DNA of 64,000 nt, taken from assembly GCF_002812485.1 (NCBI RefSeq), contig NZ_CP025003.1, positions 372,001 to 436,000 on the forward strand, read 5' to 3'. This document shows, piece after piece, positions 21,690-30,589 of this stretch. Position 1 is the first letter of the stretch. Each line of letters opens with the position of its first letter. A program made the position numbers and the translations under genes. The stretch is from Dickeya fangzhongdai. Lineage in GTDB: Bacteria; Pseudomonadota; Gammaproteobacteria; Enterobacterales; Enterobacteriaceae. Under the pieces are notes generated by a model that was given only the letters and a program-made list of their open reading frames with translations, ran no database searches and was not told the origin of the DNA.

Positions 21690-22853
21690 TTAGCGGGCGG
21701 CTTCGTACACGCGGCGGCTGATGTCCAGCGTGATGTCGTGGTGCTCGCCCAGCGCGGTCATGCCGTGCTCTTCAAGCTTCGCCACCATCGCCGGAATGGA
21801 GCTGCCGTCCAACTGGTAGTCGGACAGGCGGGTCGGTACGCCCATCTGTTCGAAGAAGGCGCGGGTGGCGGCGATAGCCGCATCAATGCGCTGGTCTTCG
21901 GTGCCGTCGCGCAGGTTCCAGACGCGTTCTGCGTATTGCAGCAGTTTTTCACGTTTCTGGACGCGGCGCTCATTGAGCATCGCCGGCAGCACGATAGCCA
22001 GCGTCTGGGCGTGGTCCAGCCCATGCATGGCGGTGATTTCATGGCCCAGCATGTGGGTCGACCAGTCTTGCGGCACGCCGGCGCCGATCAGGCCGTTAAG
22101 CGCCATGGTGGCGCTCCACATCACGTTGGCGCGTACGTCGTAGTTCTGTTGCTCTTGCAACGCGCGCGGACCTTCTTCGACCAGCGTCAGCAGCAGCCCT
22201 TCGGCGAAGCGGTCCTGTACTTTGGCGTTAGCCGGGTAGGTCAGGTACTGTTCGACGGTATGGACAAAGGCATCCACCACGCCGTTGGCGATCTGGCGCT
22301 CAGGCAAGGTGTACGTGACTACCGGGTCAAGCACGGCGAAGCGCGGGCACACCAGCGGATTCATGAACGCCTGTTTGTCGCCGCTGCTCTTGCGGGTGAT
22401 GACCGCGCCGCTGTTGGATTCGGAGCCCGTCGCCGGCAGGGTCAGCACCACGCCCAGCGGAATGGCGGTTTCGACCTGTGCGCCCCAGGTTTGCAGGATG
22501 TGCCACGGATCTTCTGCTGCGCTGTAGTGTGCCGCCGCGGCGATGAACTTGGTGCCATCCGCCACTGAACCGCCGCCCACGGCCAGCAGGAAGTCGATTT
22601 TTTCCTTACGGACAATCTCAACCGCCTTCATCAGCGTTTCGTAGGTCGGGTTCGGTTCAATACCGGAAAACTCCAGTACGTTATGGCCTTTCAGCGCGTT
22701 GATCACCTGGTCGAACACGCCGTTTTTCTTGATGCTGCCGCCGCCGTAGGTGATCAGGATACGGGCGTCCGTCGGGATTTGATCGGCCAGACTGGCGATT
22801 TGCCCTTCGCCGAACAGGATTTTGGTCGGGGTATGGAGAGTAAAATTCTGCAT
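21690..22853 (-). CDS. yqhD: NADPH-dependent alcohol dehydrogenase YqhD
   Basis: Iron-containing-ADH-family enzyme (zinc in E. coli YqhD) that reduces short-chain, lipid-peroxidation and furan-type aldehydes with NADPH. It has 387 residues. The dinucleotide motifs TYGGGSIKKNG and LLAVGGGSVADGTKF and the metal-binding region HEITAMHGLDHAQTLA are present. It starts 21 bp after the nitroreductase stop, indicating one transcript with it. The YqhC homologue diverges from the head of this unit. Confidence 0.96.
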   Translation of the reverse strand: MQNFTLHTPTKILFGEGQIASLADQIPTDARILITYGGGSIKKNGVFDQVINALKGHNVLEFSGIEPNPTYETLMKAVEIVRKEKIDFLLAVGGGSVADGTKFIAAAAHYSAAEDPWHILQTWGAQVETAIPLGVVLTLPATGSESNSGAVITRKSSGDKQAFMNPLVCPRFAVLDPVVTYTLPERQIANGVVDAFVHTVEQYLTYPANAKVQDRFAEGLLLTLVEEGPRALQEQQNYDVRANVMWSATMALNGLIGAGVPQDWSTHMLGHEITAMHGLDHAQTLAIVLPAMLNERRVQKREKLLQYAERVWNLRDGTEDQRIDAAIAATRAFFEQMGVPTRLSDYQLDGSSIPAMVAKLEEHGMTALGEHHDITLDISRRVYEAAR

Positions 22854-22874
22854 GGTTATAAATCCCTTGTAAGG

Positions 22875-23615
22875 TTACTGGTCCAGTTTGAAGCCTTGCT
22901 GTAACAGCGCAGGCAGGACATGGGGGTAATAGACGTATTGATAGTAGCTGGCGGTATTGCTGCCCCAGGCTTCGCCATCGCTGCGTCCTGTTTGCTTCCA
23001 GTGGTTAATCAGGGTGTTGTTATATTGTTCGATCGCTGCTGCCAGAGGTTCGGTGCGGTAAACCTCGTCGTGGCGGAACGTATTCAGCGGCAGGCGCGGT
23101 TTCTGGTACGCCGGTTGGTCTACATAGCCTAGCGCCAATCCAACGACCGGGAATGTCAGCGGCGGCAGTTCCAGCAGGTCGATCATACCCTGTGGATTAC
23201 GGCGCACGCCGCCGATTGGCACAATACCGAGGCCAAAGGCGTGGGCGGCGGTGATCAGAGTACCCAGCGCGATGCCGACATCGGTGGAGCCGGAAACGAT
23301 GCTCTCGACGCTCTCGTTGGCGTGCTGTTCTTTGCCGCTCATGGCAATGCCGGCCGCGGTTTTGTGCATGTCCAGAACCAGTGTCAGGAAGACCGGAGCC
23401 TGGGCGATCCAGGGCTGTCCTCCCGCCAGTTCGGCGATGCGGGCGCGCCGGGCCGGGTCACGGGTTACTACGATGGAAACCTGCTGCGAATTCACCGACG
23501 TCGGCGCCAGACGCGCGGCCTCGATAATGGTGGATAGCACCTCTTCCGGAATCGGTTTGTCCAGATAGCTGCGCTCGCTGCGATGATGAGTGAGTAACTC
23601 AATGGTTTGATTCAT
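22875..23615 (-). CDS. NADPH-dependent nitroreductase family oxidoreductase (NfsA-like)
   Basis: A 246-residue flavoprotein of the nitroreductase superfamily, similar in length and pattern to NfsA: N-terminal HRSERSYLDKPIPEEVL, then PTSVNSQQVSIVV at the FMN site and GLGIVPIGGVRRNPQGM. It is the promoter-proximal gene of a unit with yqhD and dkgA and faces yqhC. In E. coli this nitroreductase is not part of the yqhD-dkgA unit. It probably reduces quinones or nitro-compounds; the natural substrate is unknown. Confidence 0.88.
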   Translation of the reverse strand: MNQTIELLTHHRSERSYLDKPIPEEVLSTIIEAARLAPTSVNSQQVSIVVTRDPARRARIAELAGGQPWIAQAPVFLTLVLDMHKTAAGIAMSGKEQHANESVESIVSGSTDVGIALGTLITAAHAFGLGIVPIGGVRRNPQGMIDLLELPPLTFPVVGLALGYVDQPAYQKPRLPLNTFRHDEVYRTEPLAAAIEQYNNTLINHWKQTGRSDGEAWGSNTASYYQYVYYPHVLPALLQQGFKLDQ

Positions 23616-23826
23616 GGGGATTCCTTGTCATGCACGGCCGAGCCATTACGTGATGGCTGGTGGAACGGCGTACATTAATGTGGATTTTATTCTCGGCTTC
23701 TCCCGGTGTTCCGGCAATGCTCATTTCTCGCTATGTATTGCCTGTTTCTGCAAAGCTTAGGAGAAAAGGGTGATTCTATCGCACATATATGTCACTTTAT
23801 TTCCGTTGTCAGTAAGAGATGAATAT

Positions 23827-24741
23827 ATGCAAAGTCCTAGCCCACGCCAGCGTTTGGTCAATCTGGCGATGCTGCACACCGCCGGCAATGGCGTCAGTCA
23901 GACCCCGATTCCGCAGGTCAAGGTGATTTACATCGACCGCCACGGCGCGCGGGCGCCGGTGCTGTACGACCCTCGTATCGTGATCGTTTTTCAGGGTCAC
24001 AAGGTGGGGTATCTGGGAGACAAGGTCTTCCAGTATGACCCGGACAACTACCTGCTGATGACGGTGCCGCTGCCGTTCGAGTGCGAAAGTTTCGCCAGCC
24101 CGGAAAATCCGCTGGTCGGCATTTCCATCCGGGTGGATATCCCGATTCTGCAAGATCTGTTGATCGAGATGGGGGATGACGGCTGCGGCGAGAAACGACG
24201 TGCCGATAGCGCCGGCATCAACAGCGTGCCGCTTAACGAGGCCATCCTGTGTGCGACGGAGCGATTGCTGGAGGCGATGGCGAACACCCGCGACGCCAGG
24301 GTGCTGGGGCCGTGGATTGTGCGTGAAATTCTCTACCATGTGCTGTGCGGACCCTGCGGCGATTCGTTACAGGCGCTGATGAACCGCTACAGCCATTTCA
24401 GCCAGATTGCCCGCGCGCTGCGCTATATCGAAAACCATTACGCGGACAACCTGAGCGTGGAGCGGCTGGCAATGGAAGTGAACATGAGCGTGTCGGCGTT
24501 TCACCATAACTTTAAGGCGGTGACCAACACCTCGCCCGTGCAGTACCTGAAGTCCTACCGGCTGCACAAGGCGCGTTTGTTGATGGTGCATGACGGGCTG
24601 AAAGCCAATGCGGCCTCCATGCAGGTGGGGTACGAAAGTTCTTCGCAGTTCAGCCGGGAATTCAAGCGCTTCTTTGGCGTTACGCCAGGCGATGAAGTCG
24701 CCAGACTGCGTTCGGGGTCAGGGGTGGTGGAGAGCAGTTGA
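23827..24741 (+). CDS. yqhC: AraC-family activator YqhC
   Basis: Aldehyde-responsive activator of yqhD and dkgA. The N-terminal half is an AraC N-domain with the segment [16 protein letters not shown]. The C-terminal half (about 200-300) has two helix-turn-helix motifs, with [20 protein letters not shown] in the first and [20 protein letters not shown] in the second. The ATG at 23827 gives 304 residues; an earlier in-frame start at 23770 is possible but has no family similarity. It diverges from the nitroreductase-yqhD-dkgA unit across about 210 bp (23616-23826) that must contain both promoters. Confidence 0.92.
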   Translation: MQSPSPRQRLVNLAMLHTAGNGVSQTPIPQVKVIYIDRHGARAPVLYDPRIVIVFQGHKVGYLGDKVFQYDPDNYLLMTVPLPFECESFASPENPLVGISIRVDIPILQDLLIEMGDDGCGEKRRADSAGINSVPLNEAILCATERLLEAMANTRDARVLGPWIVREILYHVLCGPCGDSLQALMNRYSHFSQIARALRYIENHYADNLSVERLAMEVNMSVSAFHHNFKAVTNTSPVQYLKSYRLHKARLLMVHDGLKANAASMQVGYESSSQFSREFKRFFGVTPGDEVARLRSGSGVVESS

Positions 24742-24806
24742 ACCGCGCATGAACCGCATATCGATTATCCGGCGGCGCGTGTTTGCTCCGCCGGTAATTG
24801 TATTTC

Positions 24807-25466
24807 TCAGGCCATCGCCCGTTTTTTACGCCACAACACCAGCAGCATCCCCACCAGCCCGCTGAACAACAACACCAGCGGCAGAATGCACAGCGCGGTC
24901 ATGACCTGATCTTCATAGCGTTTGACCAGCGGAATCTGGCTGAGAGCGTAGCCCAGCGTGACGATACCGGTGACCCACAGAAAACCGCTCAACCAGTTGA
25001 AAATCTGAAAGCGGGTGCTGCTCAGTCCGGACACCCCGGCAATGGTCGGCAACAAGGTCCGCACGAACGCCAGAAAACGACCAATCAGCAGCGCTGCCAG
25101 CCCATGCTGGTGGAACAGGTTGTGGGTGCGTTGATGATAGTGAGCCGGCAACTGATGCAGCCATTTCTTCACCAGCCGGGTATCGCCCAGCCAGCGCCCT
25201 TGCAGGTAACTCAGCCAGCAGCCGAGGCTGGCGGCCACGGTCAACAGCACCATAGTGGGAATAAAGCTCATCACGCCTTTGGCGATCATGGCGCCGGTCA
25301 GCAGCAACAGGCTGTCGCCGGGCAGAAAGGAGGCGGGCAGCAAACCGTTTTCCAGAAACAGGGTGGTGAAAAGCACGCCATAAATGACCCATACCACACG
25401 TGGATCGGCCAGCGCGCTGAAGTCTTGTTGCCACAGCGCCTGAATAATTTCATGAACAACACTCAT
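24807..25466 (-). CDS. yghB: DedA-family inner-membrane protein YghB
   Basis: A 219-residue DedA/VTT-domain membrane protein. E. coli YghB and YqjA act in proton-dependent membrane homeostasis, cell division and envelope integrity. Family hallmarks are [18 protein letters not shown] near residues 40-58 and [19 protein letters not shown], with several hydrophobic spans and a basic C-terminus WRKKRAMA. The ATG at 25466 has AGGA upstream; the frame extends 18 codons further without family support. It converges on yqhC. Upstream lies the 147-bp insertion-like repeat. Confidence 0.95.
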   Translation of the reverse strand: MSVVHEIIQALWQQDFSALADPRVVWVIYGVLFTTLFLENGLLPASFLPGDSLLLLTGAMIAKGVMSFIPTMVLLTVAASLGCWLSYLQGRWLGDTRLVKKWLHQLPAHYHQRTHNLFHQHGLAALLIGRFLAFVRTLLPTIAGVSGLSSTRFQIFNWLSGFLWVTGIVTLGYALSQIPLVKRYEDQVMTALCILPLVLLFSGLVGMLLVLWRKKRAMA

Positions 25467-25522
25467 ATCGCATCCTGTCTGGTTTGCTATAACCCCTGAA
25501 GCCGCGTAAATACGCCGCACTA

Positions 25523-25669
25523 AGAGCCTATCCCAATAGGGCTATTTTACTTGCCATTTTGGACCTGGGCAGTGCTCGAACTCCTCACGTACTACGTGTA
25601 CGCTCCGGGTTCTGCGCGCTGTCCGCGTCCAAACTGGCTGCGCCAATGACGCCTATTGGGATAGGCTCT
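25523..25669. mobile_element. MITE-like element with 18-bp perfect inverted ends
   Basis: The ends are AGAGCCTATCCCAATAGG (25523-25540) and its exact complement (25652-25669), giving about 147 bp with no coding frame of note. The interior contains a second palindrome, ACGTACTACGTGTACG. Flanking bases give at most a 2-3 bp duplication (TA/TAA). It lies between yghB and the metC terminal region. It resembles non-autonomous repeats common in enterobacterial intergenic DNA; the cognate transposase is not in the window. Confidence 0.65.
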
Positions 25670-25797
25670 AAGCCTGAAAAGACGAGCATCAGGATAGGGT
25701 AAAAAAGGTAAACGTATTATCATCATTGTTACTGTTCATCATATACGCTTTGCCTCACTTACCACAGCGGCATCAGGGGGCCGGAGGGATAGTGGCG

Positions 25798-26991
25798 TCA
25801 CATTTCCCGCAATCTCCTGAAGCCGGTTTCCAAATCGGCGATCAAATCGTCGCAATCTTCCAGGCCGATGTGCAGCCGTACCAGCGTACCGGTAAAGTCG
25901 ACGCCGCCTGCCGGGCGAATCGCCGCCAGTTCTTCCGGCTGATTAGCCAGAATCAGCGATTCGAAACCGCCCCAGGAATAGGCCATGCGGAAGTGGCTAA
26001 AATGGTCGAGATAATGGGCCAGTTGCTCGCGGTTTAGCTTCTCTTTCAGCACGAATGAGAACAGGCCGTTGGCGCCGCTGAAATCCCGCACGAAGAATTC
26101 ATGCCCTTTGCAACCGGGCAGCGCCGGGTGGTTGACCGTCGCCACTTCCGGGCGTTCCGCCAGCCAGCGCGCCACGCGCAAGCCGTTTTCCTGATGCTGC
26201 TGCAACCTGACGCCGAGCGTCCGCAGCCCGCGGCTGGCCATGTAGGCGCTGTCGGCGTCGGCCATTTGCCCCATCAGGTAGGACTGCTCGCGCAGTTGAT
26301 CCCAGCAGCGCGCGTTGGCGACGGCGGTGCCAATCATGACATCGGAGTGACCAGTGATGTATTTGGTGCCGGACTGAATCGAAATATCTACGCCAAGATC
26401 AAGCGGCCGGAACAGCACGCCGGCCGCCCAGGTGTTGTCGATCATGATGACGATATCCGGGTTAACGCGGCGCACGGCGGCGACAATCGCCGGAACGTCC
26501 TGTACTTCCATGGTGATGGAACCGGGAGATTCCAGAAACACGACCCGGGTATTGGGTTGGATTAGACTGGCGATGTCGCCGCCGATCATCGGATCGAAAA
26601 AGGTGGTGCTGATGTTCATTTTGTTCAGCACTTTGTTACAAAAATCCTGCGTCGGTTCATAGGCGGAACCCGTGACCAACAGGTGATCGCCCGCCGAGAT
26701 AAACGATACGATGGCGTTGGCGGTGGCCGCGGCGCCGCAGGGGTAAAGCGCACAGCCCGCGCCGCCTTCCAGTTCGGTCATGGCGTCCTGAAAAGCGAAG
26801 TGGGTCAGGGTGCCGCGGCGACCGTAAAACAGCGCGCCTTTGGCGCGGTTGATGGTAGCGTGTTTCTTGTCCTGCACGCTGTCGAATACCAGCGAAGAGG
26901 CGCGCTGAATCACCGGGTTTACCGCCCCCTGGGTCACTCTTTTGCTGCGCCCGGCGGCCACCAGCGCGGTGGCGATTTTTTTACTCGTCAT
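25798..26991 (-). CDS. metC: Cystathionine beta-lyase
   Basis: PLP enzyme that converts cystathionine to homocysteine, pyruvate and ammonia in methionine synthesis. It has 397 residues. The Cys/Met-metabolism PLP site is seen in [18 protein letters not shown], with the Schiff-base lysine in [21 protein letters not shown] at the N-terminus and [15 protein letters not shown] are typical. It diverges from exbB across 261 bp (26992-27252), as in E. coli. A MetJ operator was not identified. Confidence 0.95.
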   Translation of the reverse strand: MTSKKIATALVAAGRSKRVTQGAVNPVIQRASSLVFDSVQDKKHATINRAKGALFYGRRGTLTHFAFQDAMTELEGGAGCALYPCGAAATANAIVSFISAGDHLLVTGSAYEPTQDFCNKVLNKMNISTTFFDPMIGGDIASLIQPNTRVVFLESPGSITMEVQDVPAIVAAVRRVNPDIVIMIDNTWAAGVLFRPLDLGVDISIQSGTKYITGHSDVMIGTAVANARCWDQLREQSYLMGQMADADSAYMASRGLRTLGVRLQQHQENGLRVARWLAERPEVATVNHPALPGCKGHEFFVRDFSGANGLFSFVLKEKLNREQLAHYLDHFSHFRMAYSWGGFESLILANQPEELAAIRPAGGVDFTGTLVRLHIGLEDCDDLIADLETGFRRLREM

Positions 26992-27163
26992 ACGGCATCA
27001 CCTGTAGCTCAAACATTCCTTGCGTCTATTCCCGTACGTTATCACGGCTGGGATGACAGGGGGGCGGCTTTTCTTATCAAGATGAATATGTCGTTGATGC
27101 GATGCAGCGAATGTGCCGGGAAACGGCGCGTTAGAGGTAAAGCGTGCAGCAAAATGCGTAAAT

Positions 27164-27182
27164 AATAATGAGAACGACTATC
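27164..27182. promoter_or_regulatory. Fur box upstream of exbB
   Basis: AATAATGAGAACGACTATC matches 14 of 19 positions of the classical Fur consensus (GATAATGATAATCATTATC). It is 71 bp before the exbB start in the metC/exbB divergent region. Iron repression of exbBD is well established in enterobacteria, so the assignment is plausible; binding has not been shown here. Confidence 0.7.
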
Positions 27183-27252
27183 AATTAATTCTGGGTTTGG
27201 TATCATTTTCGCCAGATTAAAGTGGCATGAAAATGATTGGTGGAGGCACAGC

Positions 27253-28188
27253 GTGTATACGGCTGACAAGAATATTAACCAACGGGGATCATCAGTCTGG
27301 CGTAAGTCCGGCCGTGTGTTCGGGGGCTTTACTCATCGTCTGATGGCGTTCGCGTTGCTGGGCATGGCAGGCGGCGCATTGGCCGCGCCGACGTCGGCGC
27401 CGATCGCGACCGGCACGGCAGCGGCGACGGTTGCTCCGTCCGCGCCGCCGGGAGCCGTCAGCAGCCTGATGAGCACGGATCTGTCCGTCTGGGGAATGTA
27501 TCAGCACGCTGACGTGGTGGTAAAAACGGTGATGATCGGCCTGTTGCTGGCATCCGTGGTTACCTGGGCGATCTTCTTCGGCAAGAGCGCCAGCCTGATG
27601 AGCGCCAAAAAGCGCATCCGTCGAGAGTATCAGGCGTTGGACGATGCCCGCTCGCTGGATGACGCGTCGGATATCGCCGGCGTGTTCAAGCCGGGCAGCG
27701 TTTCGCTGCAACTGCTGGCGGATGCCCGCAATGAGCAGGAGCTGTCCGAACGTTCCGACGACAATAACGGCATCAAAGAGCGCACCGCGTTTCGTTTTGA
27801 ACGCCGGGTGGCGGCTACCGGGCGTCAGATGGGGCGCGGCACCGGTTATCTGGCGACGGTGGGCGCTATCGCGCCGTTTATCGGTCTGTTCGGTACCGTC
27901 TGGGGCATCATGAACAGCTTTATCGGCATCGCCCAGTCGCAGACCACCAATCTGGCGGTGGTGGCGCCGGGTATCGCCGAAGCGCTGCTGGCGACGGCCG
28001 TCGGTCTGGTCGCGGCGATTCCGGCGGTGGTGATCTATAACGTGTTCGCGCGCTGGACGGCCAGCTACAAGGCGATAGTAGGCGATGTGGCCGCGCAGAT
28101 TCTGCTGTTGCAGAGCCGCGATCTGGATATTGCAGCCAGTACCGGCAACGCCTCTTCTTCACCGGCGCAGAAACTGCGGGTAGGGTAA
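27253..28188 (+). CDS. exbB: ExbB, TonB-complex proton channel subunit (N-terminally extended)
   Basis: Inner-membrane MotA/TolQ/ExbB protein that powers TonB-dependent uptake. It starts at GTG 27253 with GGAGG six bases upstream. The 311 residues exceed the 244 of E. coli because of a signal-like N-terminus (MAFALLGMAGGALAAP) and an Ala/Pro/Thr-rich linker of about 35 residues before the first channel helix near residue 92. The conserved helices are at TGYLATVGAIAPFIGLFGTV and TAVGLVAAIPAVVIYN. exbD follows by 4 bp. The long form resembles ExbB proteins of Serratia and Pseudomonas type. Confidence 0.95.
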   Translation: MYTADKNINQRGSSVWRKSGRVFGGFTHRLMAFALLGMAGGALAAPTSAPIATGTAAATVAPSAPPGAVSSLMSTDLSVWGMYQHADVVVKTVMIGLLLASVVTWAIFFGKSASLMSAKKRIRREYQALDDARSLDDASDIAGVFKPGSVSLQLLADARNEQELSERSDDNNGIKERTAFRFERRVAATGRQMGRGTGYLATVGAIAPFIGLFGTVWGIMNSFIGIAQSQTTNLAVVAPGIAEALLATAVGLVAAIPAVVIYNVFARWTASYKAIVGDVAAQILLLQSRDLDIAASTGNASSSPAQKLRVG

Positions 28189-28192
28189 GTCG

Positions 28193-28612
28193 ATGGCGAT
28201 GCATCTGAACGACGGGCAGAGTGAAAACGGTGAAATGCATGACATCAACGTGACGCCGTTTATCGACGTTATGCTGGTGCTGCTGATCATCTTCATGGTG
28301 GCGGCGCCGCTGGCGACGGTGGATGTGCGGGTCAACCTGCCGGCCTCCAGCGCCACGCCGCAGCCGCGCCCGGAAAAACCGGTGTTCCTGACGGTGAAGG
28401 CCGATAAACAGCTCTATCTGGGCGACGATGCGATCACCGAAGCGACGCTGGCTCAGGCGCTGGAAGCCAAAACCCTGGGCAATAAAGACACCACCATTTT
28501 CTTTCAGGCAGACAAGAGTGTGGATTATGAAACCCTGATGCGGGTGATGGATTCGCTGCGTGAGTCGGGCTATCTCAAAATTGGCCTGATGGGCGCGGAG
28601 AAAGCACGCTGA
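28193..28612 (+). CDS. exbD: ExbD, TonB-complex subunit
   Basis: A 139-residue TolR/ExbD protein. It has a single N-terminal membrane helix, DINVTPFIDVMLVLLIIFMV, carrying the essential aspartate, and a periplasmic domain with FFQADKSVDYETLMRVMDSL. It is co-transcribed with exbB (4-bp gap). A strong terminator follows 24 bp after the stop. It works with ExbB to energise TonB. Confidence 0.97.
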   Translation: MAMHLNDGQSENGEMHDINVTPFIDVMLVLLIIFMVAAPLATVDVRVNLPASSATPQPRPEKPVFLTVKADKQLYLGDDAITEATLAQALEAKTLGNKDTTIFFQADKSVDYETLMRVMDSLRESGYLKIGLMGAEKAR

Positions 28613-28635
28613 GTCGCGGTTTGCTGCCTGCACTG

Positions 28636-28662
28636 AACCACCGCTCCGGCGGTGGTTTTTTT
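28636..28662 (+). terminator. Rho-independent terminator of exbBD
   Basis: AACCACCG (28636-28643), loop CTCCGG, CGGTGGTT (28650-28657), followed by a T tract to 28662. This is a textbook intrinsic terminator for the plus strand. Confidence 0.92.
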
Positions 28663-28742
28663 ATGGGCGTCTGGTTTTTTGCACGCTGCCGCGAATAAAC
28701 CGAGAGAGCTGGCGGCGCCTGACGGATTCTTGCGGCTTTCAA

Positions 28743-29393
28743 CTATTGTTCAATCACGATTATTCCAAGACGCTCCATCAACGTATTTATCTGATAATTA
28801 TCTAACTTCACGCCTTCGAGGTTTGTCGAGCGCACATCAAGCTCCCCCAATTCTGAGTTGATTAAATCGCATTGCGTAAAGTCGGCGGAACGCCAGTCAA
28901 AAGAAGTAAACTCTCCCCCTGATAAATCGGAGCCGACAAAGCTGGCGCCGTTGACATTCGCGCCCGTCCAGCGGTTTTCCCAAAGCTCACACTTTTCCAG
29001 TATGACGCCCGACAGGTTGGCGTAACTTAAATTTGATTTCGTGATGTAGGCGCTGCAAAACCATGTGCGGGCGGTAATCCTGTTCATGAAGCTGGCGTCC
29101 CGGAAGTCAGCGCCCTGCGCCCGGCAGTCGCGTATTTCAATGCCCAGAGCCTTCACCGAGCGGAAATTGCACAGCGACAAATCACAGTTTTTAAAGCTGG
29201 CGTCTTTCAATGTCGCTCTATAAAAATTACAGCCCATTTGGCTTTCTTGATCGAAAAACTGGCAGTCCAAAAACTGAGTATCAGTTAAATCGCAGCCGGC
29301 AAAGTCGCAATTATGGAATTTACAGTTTTCGACGCGCTGATGGGTGAAGCGATCCGCACTAAACTTTTGCTCTTCAAAGGTCTGGGCATTCAT
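28743..29393 (-). CDS. qnr: Qnr-family pentapeptide repeat protein
   Basis: A 216-residue right-handed beta-helix protein made of pentapeptide repeats (A/C)(D/N)(L/F)xx, closely matching Qnr. Recognisable Qnr blocks are QFFDQESQMGCNFYRA, GIEIRDCRAQGADFRDASF, TRTWFCSAYITKSNLSY-like residues around 110-130, ILEKCELWENRW and GSDLSGGEFTSFDWR. Qnr proteins bind gyrase and topoisomerase IV and reduce quinolone action; the native role of chromosomal copies is unclear. The start is placed at ATG 29393, because AGG lies seven bases upstream; the ATG at 29399 would have only one base of spacing. A LexA-like box overlaps the leader. It lies downstream of scrR on the same strand with its own promoter. 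Activity is not shown by sequence. Confidence 0.92.
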   Translation of the reverse strand: MNAQTFEEQKFSADRFTHQRVENCKFHNCDFAGCDLTDTQFLDCQFFDQESQMGCNFYRATLKDASFKNCDLSLCNFRSVKALGIEIRDCRAQGADFRDASFMNRITARTWFCSAYITKSNLSYANLSGVILEKCELWENRWTGANVNGASFVGSDLSGGEFTSFDWRSADFTQCDLINSELGELDVRSTNLEGVKLDNYQINTLMERLGIIVIEQ

Positions 29394-29401
29394 TATCATA
29401 C

Positions 29402-29417
29402 CTGTAAATATAACCAG
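29402..29417 (-). promoter_or_regulatory. LexA (SOS) box before qnr
   Basis: CTGTAAATATAACCAG fits CTGT-N8-ACAG with one mismatch and an AT-rich centre. It lies 8 bp upstream of the chosen qnr start and at the expected transcription start of the promoter at 29424-29451. SOS control is established for qnrB; here it is inferred from the site. Confidence 0.75.
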
Positions 29418-29423
29418 TTGTCG

Positions 29424-29451
29424 GTTATCTTACCGGTCGCCAGCCTCGCAA
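29424..29451 (-). promoter_or_regulatory. Predicted sigma-70 promoter of qnr
   Basis: On the minus strand TTGCGA (29446-29451) and GATAAC (29424-29429) are separated by 16 bp, each matching four of six consensus bases. The transcription start would fall at about 29417, at the edge of the LexA box. Confidence 0.5.
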
Positions 29452-29520
29452 GCTACTTTTTGTCGCGCTTCTCTTTTTGTCACGCTATCTCTTCAGTGAG
29501 GTCTTCCAGATGCATCGCCT

Positions 29521-30561
29521 TCAGGCGCGGGAGTCCGGGTGACGCCAGTGCAGGCGGGTCGGCACATACACGCGGCTTTCCTGCAACGGCTGCCCTTCAA
29601 TCAGCGCGTTGATCATCCCGAAGCTGTTGCGCGCCAGCGTCTCGCAATCCTGCGCCACGGTATCGATCTTCATCGGCAGGCAATCAAACAGGTAGTGATC
29701 GTCAAAACTGCACAGCCGCATGTCGCAGTCCATCAGGTTGTGCTGGTTCAGGTAGCGCAGCACCCCTTCCAGCAGGCCGCAGGCGGCGGTAAACAGCGCC
29801 CTGGGCGGGCGGCCGAGGCGGGCGCACAGTTGGGCGAACATCTCGTAACCGGCGCTGGAATGATAGTTGCCGTGGATAATCCATTCCGGGCGGCACTCGA
29901 CGCCGGCGCGCTCCAGCCCGAGCTGAAAACCGGCCAATCGATCGCGGGTGGGGGAAATGCGCGGCTGACCGCCGATGAAATAGAATTCGTCCGGATGCTG
30001 ACGGGCGATGTTTTCCACCAGCGTGGCGGTCGATTCCACCGCCTCGGAGACCACCATCGGCAGGTCGGACTCGCCGATCACCCGGTCGAACTGCAATACC
30101 GGCAACTGCTGGTTAATCTTCTGGTATTCGACATCGCTCAGCATGCTGGACGCGACGATCAGGCCATCCACCTGACGCTGAATCAAGCTGTTGACCGCCA
30201 TCATTTCCTGGCTGGCGTTCTCATCGGTACAGGCAATCAGCAATTGCAACCCGGCTTCCCGACACAGGCACTCCAGTTCGCGGGAGATCACCGCAAAACC
30301 GTAGTTGGTCATTTCCGGCACCACCAGCCCCAGCGTGTTGCTGCGGCTGGAGCGCAAAGAGCGGGCGTGGATGCTGGGTTGATAGCGTTGCTGCTGCGCC
30401 AGCGCCAGCACCCGGTCACGGGTTTCGTCCGAAACGCGGAACTCTTTGCTGCGGCCATTGAGAACCAGACTGGCGGTGGATTTGGATACTCCCGCCAGTC
30501 GTGCGATGTCGCTGATTGTGACGCGTTTGGTCTGTTTCACCGTGGTATCTTTAGAGAACAA
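29521..30561 (-). CDS. scrR: Sucrose operon repressor ScrR (LacI family)
   Basis: LacI/GalR-family repressor of the scr genes, relieved by fructose or fructose 1-phosphate in relatives. It has 346 residues: N-terminal [23 protein letters not shown], hinge [17 protein letters not shown], and a periplasmic-binding-like effector domain. The open frame begins with TTG 30561, preceded by AAAGG; a GTG seven codons later is an alternative start. It is the last gene of scrKYABR, 28 bp after scrB. Candidate operators lie before scrY and scrK. Confidence 0.93.
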   Translation of the reverse strand: MFSKDTTVKQTKRVTISDIARLAGVSKSTASLVLNGRSKEFRVSDETRDRVLALAQQQRYQPSIHARSLRSSRSNTLGLVVPEMTNYGFAVISRELECLCREAGLQLLIACTDENASQEMMAVNSLIQRQVDGLIVASSMLSDVEYQKINQQLPVLQFDRVIGESDLPMVVSEAVESTATLVENIARQHPDEFYFIGGQPRISPTRDRLAGFQLGLERAGVECRPEWIIHGNYHSSAGYEMFAQLCARLGRPPRALFTAACGLLEGVLRYLNQHNLMDCDMRLCSFDDHYLFDCLPMKIDTVAQDCETLARNSFGMINALIEGQPLQESRVYVPTRLHWRHPDSRA

Positions 30562-30589
30562 TGTGCCTTTAATGGCATGAAAAGGAACC

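Noticed and set aside
27292..27711. Minus-strand frame inside exbB
   Set aside because: It is antisense to the Ala/Pro-rich exbB N-terminus and is explained by composition.
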